45,113 nt of DNA, taken from assembly GCA_036376135.1 (NCBI GenBank), contig DASVAW010000039.1, positions 1-45,113 of the forward strand, in the 5' to 3' direction. Made by a program: the position numbers and the translations under genes. The first letter of the stretch is position 1. Every line of letters starts with the position of its first letter. Below the pieces are notes generated by a model. It saw only the letters and a program-made list of their open reading frames with translations, was not told the DNA's origin and made no database searches. This document shows positions 8,105-18,606 of this stretch, piece after piece. Source of the DNA: Candidatus Polarisedimenticolaceae bacterium (GTDB lineage Bacteria > Acidobacteriota > Polarisedimenticolia > Polarisedimenticolales > DASRJG01).

Positions 8105-8575
8105 TCAAGGGTACAGCGCCTTCGGCTCCGCGTCCCTCGCCCCCGCCGCGACCAGGAGCGCGATCGCCTCGGTCGAACCTTCCGCCTTCGCAGCGCCCAG
8201 GGCGGTGCGTCCGGCGGCGGCTTCGAGGTTCACGTCCGCTCCGGCGTCGATCAGCAGGCGCATCGCCTCGGTGCGGTTCGCCGCCGCCGCGACCATGAGC
8301 GCCGTCCGCCCCACGAAGTCACCGCGATTCGGGTCCGCACCGAGCTCGATCGCGGTCTTCACGCCGGAGGCGCTCGGAAGGACTGCGAGACGCACGAGGA
8401 TCGGCTCCCCGTAGCGGACGCTCTGCGGGGCGTTGATGTCGGCGCCCTCCTTCACCAGGCGCCGCGCCTGCTCCACGTCCCCGCCGATCAGCGCGCGTCC
8501 GAGGTCGCGGTCGAGCGGTTTCGTGCAGGCCGCGAGGATCGCGACGCCCGCGAGGAGGACGGGGAGGCGCCTCAT
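8105..8575 (-). CDS. Ankyrin-repeat lipoprotein
   Basis: 156 residues. A lipoprotein signal ends in the lipobox LAAC with Cys17. The mature part holds three to four ankyrin-type repeats, recognisable by KEGADINAP, IELGADPNRGDFVGRTALMVAA and IDAGADVNLEAAAGRTALGAA. Ankyrin repeats mediate protein-protein contacts, so an envelope-anchored adaptor role is likely; no enzymatic motif is present. The ATG at 8573-8575 overlaps the stop of the flavin reductase-like gene upstream (ATGA). The gene ends 42 bp before vapB on the same strand, but vapBC has its own promoter. Confidence 0.85.
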   Translation of the reverse strand: MRRLPVLLAGVAILAACTKPLDRDLGRALIGGDVEQARRLVKEGADINAPQSVRYGEPILVRLAVLPSASGVKTAIELGADPNRGDFVGRTALMVAAAANRTEAMRLLIDAGADVNLEAAAGRTALGAAKAEGSTEAIALLVAAGARDAEPKALYP

Positions 8576-9123
8576 GGCCCGACCGGATCCCCGGTCCTGA
8601 GGAAGTGTCCTCCCGCGACGTGATGGATCGTGCGGTGCGCGTCGTCGGGAAACGCCCAGCGTCCGTCGCGGAACGAGGCGTCGTCGGCCCACGCGGCGAC
8701 GACCTCGGCGACGAACAGATCGTAGCGCTGCGCGATCGCGGGCTCCGGGATCACCCGGCACTCCAGCCACGCGGCGCACCCCGCGATCAGGGGGGGCGCG
8801 ACCTTCGAGGCGGGCTCGACGGCGAGGGCGTGTTTCGCGAACTTGTCGACTCCGGACCCCGATTCGCTCCCGAGCGCCCGCGTGAGGGCGGTCTGCGCCG
8901 CGGTGGGAACCGCGATCACGAACTCCCCCGAGGCCTCGACGAGGGACCGGGTGTACGTCCCCTCCGCGATCACCGCGGCGACCCGGGGAGGGTCGAAGTC
9001 GATCCCCATCACCCACGCCGCCGCCATCACGTTGCGACGCCCCGCGTGGGCGGAGGTGATCAGCGTGGTCGGACCGTGGTTGATCAGGCGGTAACACTTC
9101 GGGAGCGGAACGGCGACGCGCAT
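8572..9123 (-). CDS. Flavin reductase-like (FMN-binding split barrel) protein
   Basis: 183 residues matching the flavin reductase-like / DIM6-NTAB family. The N-terminal pattern with TTLITSAHAGRRNVMAAAW fits the FMN phosphate-binding region, and GEFVIAVPT matches the conserved FVxNVP-like strand. The ending GGHFLRTG is characteristic of this family. Members bind FMN and reduce flavins or act as small oxidoreductases; the actual electron partner is not visible. It overlaps the ankyrin lipoprotein gene by four bases, forming a two-gene unit. A terminator-like hairpin stands upstream, separating it from the pyrophosphatase operon. Confidence 0.85.
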   Translation of the reverse strand: MRVAVPLPKCYRLINHGPTTLITSAHAGRRNVMAAAWVMGIDFDPPRVAAVIAEGTYTRSLVEASGEFVIAVPTAAQTALTRALGSESGSGVDKFAKHALAVEPASKVAPPLIAGCAAWLECRVIPEPAIAQRYDLFVAEVVAAWADDASFRDGRWAFPDDAHRTIHHVAGGHFLRTGDPVGP

Positions 9124-9138
9124 CGCACCCTCGAAACA

Positions 9139-9166
9139 GCGACGGCCGCCCGGAGGCGGCCGTCGC
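9139..9166 (-). terminator. Intrinsic terminator after the pyrophosphatase operon
   Basis: A perfect 12-bp GC stem (arms 9139-9150 and 9155-9166) with a CGGA loop. On the minus strand it is followed by a short T-containing stretch (TGTTTCG). It lies 21 bp past the stop of the small secreted protein gene and ahead of the flavin reductase gene. The T tract is weak, so termination may be partial. Confidence 0.7.
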
Positions 9167-9187
9167 GTCGGAGACTCGGAACCGGGA

Positions 9188-9502
9188 TCAGGCCTTGCCG
9201 GCCTTCGAGATCGCGGCGACCTTGACGGTATCGCCCTCGAGCGTGCCCGTCACCTGGACGGCGAACCCGATGTTCTCCTTCGCCAGCTTCTGGTCGTCGA
9301 TCTTGTAGATCTTGTCGCCGACCGAGAGGACGAGCGGAGAGCCGTTCTTGTTGCAGGACTTGATGCACTCGGCGCCCTTGGCGTTGGCGTTCGACTTGCC
9401 GCACTGGGCGTCCACGATCCATCCGGTGGCCTTGAACTCGCCGGCCATCGCCGGCAACGCCGCCAGGGCCAGGGCGGCCAGGAACAATGGGGCCTTTCTC
9501 AT
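9188..9502 (-). CDS. Small secreted cysteine-containing protein coupled to the pyrophosphatase
   Basis: 104 residues with a clear signal peptide ending after AMA (about residue 20). The mature part begins GEFKATGWIVDAQCG and has three cysteines in the pattern C-x(11)-C-x3-C. It ends in VQVTGTLEGDTVKVAAI, which looks like the last strands of a small OB-type barrel. From memory, similar short proteins (W-D-xx-C, CxxxC, then VTGxV) recur in acidobacterial genomes without known function. Its ATG directly follows the stop of the pyrophosphatase gene (TGA-ATG), with an AAGGAGG site inside that gene, so its translation is coupled. Role unknown; heme or metal binding via the cysteines is only a possibility. 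Confidence 0.8.
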   Translation of the reverse strand: MRKAPLFLAALALAALPAMAGEFKATGWIVDAQCGKSNANAKGAECIKSCNKNGSPLVLSVGDKIYKIDDQKLAKENIGFAVQVTGTLEGDTVKVAAISKAGKA

Positions 9503-11977
<2,475 letters not shown>

Positions 11978-12074
11978 AGGCCCCTCGCTTAGAGTTGTTC
12001 TTGGGGTTGGCCGCCTGCGGGACGCAGACGCTTCAGCACCCGTCGTTCCGAGGACCCGCCCTCGAAACCGTGTC

Positions 12075-12104
12075 CTTATAGCAGCGAAGACGGCGAGGTG
12101 TCGA
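12075..12104 (-). promoter_or_regulatory. Sigma-70-type promoter of the hppA operon
   Basis: Minus strand: -35 TCGACA (12099-12104), 18-bp spacer, -10 TATAAG (12075-12080), five of six consensus bases in each box. Predicted start near 12068 gives a leader of about 90 nt before the ATG at 11977, which has a GAGGGG site. The rest of the 233-bp divergent gap shows nothing else I can support. Confidence 0.65.
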
Positions 12105-12210
12105 ACGCGGAAAGGGCCGAACGAACCTCCGTCAAACCGCGTCTTCGACGCACTTTCGCCGCGGCCCCTTCCGCCCCGCGCTAGCATCGCCGCATCCGAA
12201 GGGGTGACCC

Positions 12211-13086
12211 ATGCCGAAACGCCCGCTCGCCCTCGCCGTCGCGTTTCTCCTCGCCGTCGGCCACGCTCCGGCGGCCGGTCTCGAGCCCGAGCAGAAGCTC
12301 CAGCTCGCCAAGCTCGACCTCGGGCTGATCGCCCTGCTGGTCGCCGGCTTCGAGGGGGTGATCCCCGAGGACCCGAGCGGCACGGGGTCGGAGAAACGCG
12401 GACCCGAGATCGACGGGCTCCAGAGCGTCCCGGATCTGCTGAAGTACCTCGGGCCGGTCCGCGCGGTGCGCGTTCCGCTCAGGGATCCCTGGGGGCACAC
12501 CTACGGCTGCGCCGTCACGGAGCAGCACCTCGTCCTCGTGAGCGACGGCCCCGACGGCACCCCCGACCTGGACTGGGGCACGGACGACGCGGCCGTCGAC
12601 GCCGTGGTCCAACGCCTCACCTCCGGGAGCACGTTGGTGCGCGACGACATCGTCTGGATCGACGGGAAGACGTTCGGCGCCGATCCCGAGCGGGCGTCGA
12701 AGGAGGCGATGGCGTCGCTGCGCTCGATCGCCGTGGCGGTGGAGTCGTACGCCGTCGACGCGGATGTCTACCCCTCGTCCGAGGGGCGCCTGGTGCCGAT
12801 CGACGCGGTGACGGGAATGCTCGAGCCGGCGTACATCAAGTCGGCGCCGCGCACCGACCCCTGGGGGTTCCCGATCCTCTTCGTCTCGGACGGCAGCCAC
12901 TACCTGCTCGTATCGCACGGAGCGGACGGCCTGCTCGAGCAGACGTACACGATCGAGGGCTTCGTCCTCGGCGACGGAAAGAACCGCGGTCGCGGCGCGG
13001 TCGGCAGGCCCGGGGACGATCTCGTGTTCTGCGACGGCTCGTTCGCCCAGTGGTACGAGCCGGTCGACGCTGCGGACGAGCCGTGA
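12211..13086 (+). CDS. Secreted protein with two GspG/pseudopilin C-terminal-like units
   Basis: 291 residues with a cleavable-looking signal peptide (about 1-22), not a prepilin leader. Two similar halves follow. The first carries LRDPWGHTYGC then VSDGPDGTPDLDWGTDD; the second carries RTDPWGFPILFVSDGSHYLLVSHGADG. DPWG-x(1-3)-Y followed by SxGxDG is the signature of type II secretion major-pseudopilin (GspG) C-terminal domains, which bind Ca2+ in that loop. The N-terminal pilin helix is missing in both units, although each is preceded by a short amphipathic helix (for example LRSIAVAVESYAVDADVYP). So it resembles two fused pilin heads without the shaft. Its stop overlaps trpF (GTGA). ATG has an AGGGGTG site. 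Confidence 0.75.
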   Translation: MPKRPLALAVAFLLAVGHAPAAGLEPEQKLQLAKLDLGLIALLVAGFEGVIPEDPSGTGSEKRGPEIDGLQSVPDLLKYLGPVRAVRVPLRDPWGHTYGCAVTEQHLVLVSDGPDGTPDLDWGTDDAAVDAVVQRLTSGSTLVRDDIVWIDGKTFGADPERASKEAMASLRSIAVAVESYAVDADVYPSSEGRLVPIDAVTGMLEPAYIKSAPRTDPWGFPILFVSDGSHYLLVSHGADGLLEQTYTIEGFVLGDGKNRGRGAVGRPGDDLVFCDGSFAQWYEPVDAADEP

Positions 13087-13742
13087 GCGTGGCCCCCACC
13101 CGGGTCAAGATCTGCGGCATCCGCTCCGACCGCGACCTCGCGCTCGCCGTCGAGGCCGGGGCCGATGCCGTCGGCTTCCTCGTCGGGCTCGACTACGAGA
13201 CCGACGACGCCCTCCTCCCCGAGGCCGCCGCCGCGCTGGCGCGCCAGGTTCCCCCCTTCGTGACCCGGGTCGTCGTGACCCACCGGACGACGGTCGACGA
13301 GGTGGCGGAGCTGGCGTACGCGGTCCCCTGCGACGCCGTGCAGCTGCACGGGGAGTTCCCTCTCGATCGGATCGACCTGCTCCGTCTCTCCCTTCCCCCT
13401 CCGGTGCGGGTCCACCGGGTCGTGCACGTGACCGGCCCCGAGGCCGTTCCCTTCGCCGCGGAGGTCTCCCACGTCGCGGACGCGGTGCACCTCGACACCC
13501 GGACCGACGACCGCGTCGGCGGAACGGGGCTGGTCCACGACTGGAAGCTGAGCATGCGCATCGTGAAATGGGTGCGGAAGCCTGTCGTCCTGTCGGGCGG
13601 GCTCACCCCCGAAAACGTCCGGGACGCGATCCGCGCGGTCGCCCCGGCCGCGGTCGACGTCAACACCGGGGTCGAGGACGCCGACGGGGCCAAGGACCCT
13701 CATCGCCTGCGCGCCTTCGTGAAGGCGGCGCGGGGAAGTTGA
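13083..13742 (+). CDS. trpF: Phosphoribosylanthranilate isomerase
   Basis: 219 residues forming the single-domain TIM barrel of TrpF. The N-terminal KICGI motif holds the catalytic Cys. Other hallmarks are GFL near residue 32, VQLHG, HLDT with the catalytic Asp, GGTG phosphate loop, and LSGGLTPENV. It isomerises N-(5'-phosphoribosyl)anthranilate to CdRP in tryptophan synthesis. The GTG start overlaps the preceding stop by four bases, so it is coupled to the pseudopilin-like gene. No other trp gene is in the window, so the gene has been separated from any trp operon. A remote alternative is a moonlighting or PriA-like function, but nothing in the sequence calls for it. Confidence 0.93.
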   Translation: MSVAPTRVKICGIRSDRDLALAVEAGADAVGFLVGLDYETDDALLPEAAAALARQVPPFVTRVVVTHRTTVDEVAELAYAVPCDAVQLHGEFPLDRIDLLRLSLPPPVRVHRVVHVTGPEAVPFAAEVSHVADAVHLDTRTDDRVGGTGLVHDWKLSMRIVKWVRKPVVLSGGLTPENVRDAIRAVAPAAVDVNTGVEDADGAKDPHRLRAFVKAARGS

Positions 13743-13776
13743 CGACTTCGGGCCCGGACCTGCGTAATCCTTCCCC

Positions 13777-14385
13777 GTGATCCCCGCCACCCCCCTCGTC
13801 TTCGTCGTCGACGACGACGCCGCCGTCCGGCGGTCGCTCGCGCGCCTGCTCGACTCCGTCGGGCTGCGATCGGAGACCTTCGGCTCGGCCCAGGAGTTTC
13901 TGGCGCGGCAGGACCCCGGAGGTCCCGCCTGCCTCGTCCTGGACGTCCGGATGCCGGGGCTCTCGGGGCTCGACCTCCAAGATCGGCTCGCCTCCCGCGC
14001 CGAGGTGCTCCCGATCGTCTTCATGACCGGCCACGGGACGGTCCCGATGTCGGTCCGCGCCATGAAGGCCGGGGCCACGGACTTCCTCCAGAAGCCGTTC
14101 GACGACCAGGCCCTCCTCGACGCGGTCCTGGCGGCGCTCGACCGGTCCCGCGCGGCTCGCGAGGCCCGCTCCCGTCGCGAGGAGGTCCTCGCCCGCCTCG
14201 CGACGCTGACCCCGCGCGAGCGGGAGGTCTTCGACGGCGTCGTGCGGGGACTGCTCAACAAGCAGATCGCCGCCGAGCTGGGAAGCGCCGAGAAGACGGT
14301 GAAGATCCACCGGGGCCGGGTGATGCAGAAGATGCGGGCGGAGTCGGTCGCCGACCTCGTGCGCATGGCGGGACTGCTGGCGTGA
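13777..14385 (+). CDS. FixJ/NarL-type response regulator (receiver plus LuxR HTH)
   Basis: 202 residues. The receiver (about 5-120) has acidic pocket D12-D14, phosphoacceptor D56 in VLDVRMPG, T84 and K106 in QKPF. A linker leads to a LuxR-type helix-turn-helix (about 140-200): LTPREREVFDGVVRGLLNKQIAAELG with the recognition helix near KTVKIHRGRVMQKM. This is the FixJ arrangement. The probable partner is the TPR kinase at 14872, whose H-box is FixL-like. The GTG start at 13777 has no ribosome-binding site; TAATCC at 13765-13770 lies 6 nt before it and TTGACG at 13739-13744 overlaps the trpF stop, so a leaderless transcript is possible. Confidence 0.93.
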   Translation: MIPATPLVFVVDDDAAVRRSLARLLDSVGLRSETFGSAQEFLARQDPGGPACLVLDVRMPGLSGLDLQDRLASRAEVLPIVFMTGHGTVPMSVRAMKAGATDFLQKPFDDQALLDAVLAALDRSRAAREARSRREEVLARLATLTPREREVFDGVVRGLLNKQIAAELGSAEKTVKIHRGRVMQKMRAESVADLVRMAGLLA

Positions 14386-14443
14386 CGATGTCGAACCTTG
14401 GTCCTATTTCGCGCGGGCCCGTCCCCTTCGTACCTTCGGCCCG

Positions 14444-14875
14444 ATGCCCGCAGCGTCCAGGTCCGTCGTGGGGATCGTCGACGACGATCCCGCCGTCCGT
14501 CGCGCGCTCGCGCGCCTGGTCGCGTCGATGGGGCACGCCGTGAGGGTGTTCGCGTCGCCGTCGGAGATCCTGTCGGCGGGCGGGACGCGGGGGCTCGACT
14601 GCCTCCTGCTCGACGTGCGACTCCCCGGGATGGACGGGTTCTCCCTCTACGCACGGCTCTGCGAGGAGCGTCGCCTCCCGGTGATCTTCGTGACCGCCCA
14701 CGACGACGCGGCGGCGCGCGCCCGGGCGGCGCAAGCGGGGGCGGTCGCCCTGCTCGCCAAGCCGTTCGACGACGGCCGCCTCCTCGACGCCCTTCTCGAG
14801 GCCACCGCCGACGGCCCCTCGGCGCCCCTCGAACGGACGCGTCGCCGTCCTCCCGTCCCTCCGGAGGCCCGTTGA
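14444..14875 (+). CDS. Single-domain (receiver-only) response regulator
   Basis: 143 residues. A complete receiver has acidic residues D13-D15, phosphoacceptor D57 in LLDVRLPGMDG, T84 and K106 in AKPF. After about residue 120 there is only a short Arg/Pro-rich tail and no output domain. Such proteins act by protein contact, as phosphate sinks or as allosteric partners of kinases. It overlaps the kinase gene by four bases, so the two should be made in step. Its receiver aligns residue for residue with that of the neighbouring FixJ-type regulator, suggesting a duplication followed by loss of the DNA-binding part. The ATG is 7 nt after TACCTT (14431-14436) and lacks a ribosome-binding site. Confidence 0.9.
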   Translation: MPAASRSVVGIVDDDPAVRRALARLVASMGHAVRVFASPSEILSAGGTRGLDCLLLDVRLPGMDGFSLYARLCEERRLPVIFVTAHDDAAARARAAQAGAVALLAKPFDDGRLLDALLEATADGPSAPLERTRRRPPVPPEAR

Positions 14876-16827
14876 TCGGCGCCCTCGCCGCCGTCGTCTT
14901 CGCGGCCGCCGCCCAGGGGACCGAAGCGTCGCGCCTCGACGAGTTGCACCGCCTCTCGCACGAGACCCGCACGACGGCGCCCGCGGACGCGATCCGCCAC
15001 GGCGAGGAGGCCGTCGCCCTCGCCGAGCGGACCGGCGACGACGCCGCGCTCGCCCGCGCCCTGAACGACGTCGGCGCCGGGCACTACTTCCTTTCCGACT
15101 ACGGGCGGGCCCTGGGGTTCTGGGAGCGCAGCCTCGCGGTCGCCGAGCGCGTCGGCGAGCCGTCCCGGATCGCGGACGCGCTCAACAACCTCGGCATCCT
15201 CCACTACGTCTGGGGGGACTGGGAGCGCGCGCTCGAGGCTTACGGCCGCGCCCTCGAGATCCGCCGCCGCACCGGCGACCGGAAGGGGATCGCGGCCGGG
15301 TACAACAACCTCGGGAACGTCGCCTACGCGGCGCACCGCTACGAGGAGTCGCTCACCTGGTATGCGGACGCGCTTCCGCTCTACGAGGCGCAGGGCGAGG
15401 CGTCGATGCTCGCCAACACGCTCGACAACATGGGGCTGTCCCTGCAGGCGCTCGGGCGCCTGGACGAGGCGAGGCGGCGCCTCCTCGAGGCGCTCGCGAT
15501 CCAGGAGCGGATCGGGGACGAGCCGGGGATCGCCCTCACCCTGAACAACCTCGGCGACGTGGACGTCGCGGCGGGCCGCCACGACGACGCGGAGCGCGGA
15601 TACCGACGCGCCCTGGAGATCCGCGAGCGGCTCGGCGACCGGCAGGGAGCGGCGATCGTCCTCCAGAACCTCGGACGGCTGCACTCGCGCCGGGGTCGTC
15701 ACGAGCCCGCGCTGCGGGACCTCGAGCGGGCCCTCGCGATCGCGCGCGAGCTCGGCGTGCGGGAGATCGAGCGCGACGTGCACCTCGCCCTCTCGGAGAC
15801 CCACGAGCGGATGGGGCGCAGCGACCTCGCCCTGGCCGACCACAAGCGGTACAAGGCGGTCGCCGACGCCCTGCTCGACGGCACGACCGCGCGGCGCCTG
15901 GCGGACTGGAAGGCGCGTTACGACGTCGAGAAGAAGGACCGGGAGATCGAGCTGCTGCGCCGCGACCGGAGGTTCCAGGCCCTCGTCCGGAACGTGACGA
16001 TCGGCTCGGGCGTGCTCGCGTTCGTCGTCGGCGCGCTGCTGTGGAACCGGTCGCGCCTGAAGTCCCGCGCGCGGCTGGAGCGGACCCGGGCCGAACTGAC
16101 CCACGTCTCGCGGGTCGCGGTCCTGGGCGAGATGGCCTCCACGCTCGCGCACGAGGTGAACCAGCCTCTCACCGCGATCCTCAGCAACGCCCAGGCCGTC
16201 CGCAGGCTCGTCGCGTCCGGGCGCCTCGACCCCGCCGAGCTCGACGAGGCGCTCGCCGACATCGCGGACGGGGCGGAGCGGGCCCGCGAGATCGTCTCGC
16301 GCCTGCGCACGATGATGCGGCGCGGCGAGGCGAAGCGCGAGCGCCTGTCGGTCGACGAGGCCTTCCGCTCGATCGAGAAGATCCTCCGCGCCGACGCCCG
16401 ACAACACGGCGTGAACCTCGAGCTCGAGCTGGGATCCGCCCCGGCCGCCGTGCTCGGCGACACCGTGCAGCTCCAGCAGGTCCTGCTGAACCTCGTGCGC
16501 AACGGCGCCGAGGCGACCGCCGGCAGCGACGGCGAGCGGCGGCTGACGGTGACCACGCGCAGGGAGGGGGGGCGCGTCGTCGTCGCGGTCCGGGACCAGG
16601 GGCGTGGGGCCGACGACGCGGTGCTCTCCGCGATGTTCGACCCCTTCGTCACGACCAAGCCGGAGGGGCTCGGGATGGGACTGCCGATCTCGTCGGCGAT
16701 CGTCGAGGCCCACGGAGGGACGCTCACGGCGACGCGCAACGACGACGCCGGGCTCACCTTCCGCTTCGACCTGCCGGCCGCGGTCACCCCTGCGGCGGCT
16801 TCTTCAGCACCATCAAGAAGAACTTGA
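14872..16827 (+). CDS. Sensor histidine kinase with TPR input domain
   Basis: 651 residues from a TTG at 14872 that overlaps the preceding stop and has a CCGGAGG site. An N-terminal hydrophobic segment (1-14) leads into six or so tetratricopeptide repeats (about 40-330), marked by repeated LNNLG and GDWERALEAYGRALEI-type units. A coiled linker precedes one membrane helix (about 374-391). The kinase core follows: H-box with H427 in LAHEVNQPLT, N-box near QVLLNLVRNGAEA, G-boxes DQGRGA and GLGMGLP. The H-box is of the FixL/NtrB subgroup. The TPR region is most likely periplasmic and senses a protein or peptide rather than a small ligand. Partners are the two regulators just upstream. The 3' end overlaps the 34-residue minus-strand gene. 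Confidence 0.92.
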   Translation: MIGALAAVVFAAAAQGTEASRLDELHRLSHETRTTAPADAIRHGEEAVALAERTGDDAALARALNDVGAGHYFLSDYGRALGFWERSLAVAERVGEPSRIADALNNLGILHYVWGDWERALEAYGRALEIRRRTGDRKGIAAGYNNLGNVAYAAHRYEESLTWYADALPLYEAQGEASMLANTLDNMGLSLQALGRLDEARRRLLEALAIQERIGDEPGIALTLNNLGDVDVAAGRHDDAERGYRRALEIRERLGDRQGAAIVLQNLGRLHSRRGRHEPALRDLERALAIARELGVREIERDVHLALSETHERMGRSDLALADHKRYKAVADALLDGTTARRLADWKARYDVEKKDREIELLRRDRRFQALVRNVTIGSGVLAFVVGALLWNRSRLKSRARLERTRAELTHVSRVAVLGEMASTLAHEVNQPLTAILSNAQAVRRLVASGRLDPAELDEALADIADGAERAREIVSRLRTMMRRGEAKRERLSVDEAFRSIEKILRADARQHGVNLELELGSAPAAVLGDTVQLQQVLLNLVRNGAEATAGSDGERRLTVTTRREGGRVVVAVRDQGRGADDAVLSAMFDPFVTTKPEGLGMGLPISSAIVEAHGGTLTATRNDDAGLTFRFDLPAAVTPAAASSAPSRRT

Positions 16828-16888
16828 CGGTGAAGTAGATCACGATCGTCCAGGTGGCGACGAGCATCACCCACGCGCCGGCCGTCAT
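16784..16888 (-). CDS. 34-residue membrane peptide, putative small subunit of the NSS transporter
   Basis: A single transmembrane helix (about residues 5-27, WVMLVATWTIVIYFTVKFF) with a short basic, Pro-containing tail (LKKPPQG). Its ATG overlaps the transporter stop (ATGA), so the two are translationally coupled. NSS-family amino-acid importers such as MetP of Corynebacterium need a tiny one-helix subunit (MetS) encoded directly downstream. Gene order, size and topology fit that arrangement, although sequence similarity cannot be judged for so short a protein. The 3' 44 bases lie antisense to the end of the sensor kinase gene. Confidence 0.7.
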   Translation of the reverse strand: MTAGAWVMLVATWTIVIYFTVKFFLMVLKKPPQG

Positions 16889-18525
16889 GCCTTGCCCCCT
16901 TCCCCGCGCTTGCGGCGCCACGCCAGCCAGACGAGCCCGCCGATCCCGACGAACAGCGCCGACAGGAGCAGACGCGTGAGGTCCTTGACGAGCTTCGGCG
17001 TGGCGTGCCCGGTGTCGGAGAACCACCGCCCGGCGTCTCCGACGTGCAGGAGCTTGCCGACGACGCTGTCCGCGGCGAACGGCCAGCCTTCCCCGGAGGC
17101 GAGCGAGGCGAACGCCGCGCTCCAGTCCCCGGCGGGCTTCACGAGCGAGGTCGTGAAGATCACGATGAGGAAGACCGGGGTGACCCACTGGATCACGAAG
17201 CGGAAGGCCCGCGGCACCACCATGTCGGCGCCGCGCGTGATCTCTTCCCATCCCTTCTTCATGCCGAAGATGTAGGCGAAGATCACCGCCTCGCCGAGGG
17301 CGAAGACGACGAGCGAGAAGGTCCCCGTCCAGTAGTCGAACTCGTCGAACGCGCCGCCGGGGTAGAGCCAGACGCAGAAGAAGCCGAGCGCGAGCGTCGA
17401 GGCCCCGAAGGCGAGCGCCGACTTGACCCGCGGGAGCTTGAACTCGTCCTCGAGGAACGCCATCACGGGCTGCCCCATCGCCAGCGACGAGGTGATCCCG
17501 GCGAAGAAGAGCAGGCCGAACCACATCGCGCCGGCGAACGGCGCGAACCAGCCCCAGTTGTTGAACAGCGTGGGAAGCGTCAGGAAGCCCAGGCCGAACC
17601 CGCTCCCGCCGGCGGTCGCGGACTGCACGGCGGCCAGGCCGAGGTAGGCCGTCGCGATCGGGATCAGGATCGAGCCGCCGAGGATCACCTCGACGAACTC
17701 GTTCATCCACCCCGCCGAGGCGCCGTTCAGCGCGATGTCGTCGTTCTCCCGCACGTACGACGCGTAGCACTGGATCGAGCCCATCCCCACCGACAGCGTG
17801 AAGAAGATCTGCCCCGCGGCGGCGAGCCACACCGAGGGGTTCCCCAGTCCGTCGAAGTTCGGGGCCCAGACGAAGTTCAGACCCTCGAGCGGGCTCTGCA
17901 CGACTCCGGGATCGGAGGTGCCGAGGGTGAGCCCGCGCACCGCGAGGACGATCCCGAAGAGGATCAGCAGCGGCATCCCGATCTTGGCCGCCAGCTCGAT
18001 CCCCTTCGCGAGCCCTTTCGAGAGGATCCAGACGTTCAGCGCGAGGGTGAGCAGGAACCAGAAGAGCGCCTCCATCGGGACGGCGAACAGCGACGTCTCG
18101 TGCACGCCGAGGTAGGCCGGGAAGAAGGTCTTCGGGTCGGTGGTCGAGAAGGTCCCGACGACCGAGTGGAAGACGTACGCGAGCGTCCACGACTCGATGT
18201 AGCAGTAGTACGCGGCGACCGTCAGGTTCGTGAAGATCCCGAAGACGCCCAGGTACTTCAGCCACCGGTGCTTGCCGAGACGGTCGAGCATGCCGGGTGC
18301 GGAGTGGTGGCCGTACTTGCCCCCATGGCGACCGATCGCCCACTCGATCCAGAGGAGCGGGATCCCCATCAGCAGGAACGACACGAGGTACGGAATCAGG
18401 AACGCCCCGCCGCCGTTGGCCGCGGCCTGCGCCGGGAAGCGCAGGAAGTTCCCCAGACCCACCGCGTTCCCGGCCATCGCCAGGACGAGCCCGACGCGGC
18501 TTCCCCAGCGCTCGGTTTGGCTCAC
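16885..18525 (-). CDS. LeuT-type neurotransmitter:sodium symporter (amino-acid importer)
   Basis: 546 residues with about 12 membrane helices, very close to LeuT in sequence. AGNAVGLGNFLRFP near residues 18-31 is the Na+/substrate segment of TM1, FFTLSVGMGS belongs to TM6, and FFAGITSSLAM to TM8. Substrate-site residues keep the FxTLS core, but positions equivalent to LeuT F259 and I359 are both Met, so the side-chain pocket differs. A loop of about 50 residues before the last helix is longer than in LeuT. I chose the GTG at 18525 over a TTG at 18543 because the family begins here. Uptake of a neutral or hydrophobic amino acid driven by Na+ is expected. The coupled 34-residue gene follows. 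Confidence 0.92.
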   Translation of the reverse strand: MSQTERWGSRVGLVLAMAGNAVGLGNFLRFPAQAAANGGGAFLIPYLVSFLLMGIPLLWIEWAIGRHGGKYGHHSAPGMLDRLGKHRWLKYLGVFGIFTNLTVAAYYCYIESWTLAYVFHSVVGTFSTTDPKTFFPAYLGVHETSLFAVPMEALFWFLLTLALNVWILSKGLAKGIELAAKIGMPLLILFGIVLAVRGLTLGTSDPGVVQSPLEGLNFVWAPNFDGLGNPSVWLAAAGQIFFTLSVGMGSIQCYASYVRENDDIALNGASAGWMNEFVEVILGGSILIPIATAYLGLAAVQSATAGGSGFGLGFLTLPTLFNNWGWFAPFAGAMWFGLLFFAGITSSLAMGQPVMAFLEDEFKLPRVKSALAFGASTLALGFFCVWLYPGGAFDEFDYWTGTFSLVVFALGEAVIFAYIFGMKKGWEEITRGADMVVPRAFRFVIQWVTPVFLIVIFTTSLVKPAGDWSAAFASLASGEGWPFAADSVVGKLLHVGDAGRWFSDTGHATPKLVKDLTRLLLSALFVGIGGLVWLAWRRKRGEGGKA

Positions 18526-18543
18526 GTCTCCCCCCGGAAACAA

Positions 18544-18576
18544 GAAGGCCCGAACCGTAACACGGTCCGGGCCTTC
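18544..18576 (-). terminator. Intrinsic terminator of the tonB-exbBD operon
   Basis: Hairpin with outer arms GAAGGCCCG (18544-18552) and CGGGCCTTC (18568-18576) and a further CCGT/ACGG inner stem. On the minus strand it is followed by TTGTTT. It lies 31 bp after the last exbD stop and 19 bp ahead of the NSS start, separating the two transcription units. Confidence 0.8.
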
Positions 18577-18606
18577 CGAAGCCTCGTTGTCGGTGGAACG
18601 GTCCGG

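Noticed and set aside
13083-13742. A tryptophan operon around trpF
   Set aside because: No other trp gene is nearby; the neighbours are a pseudopilin-like protein and signalling genes.
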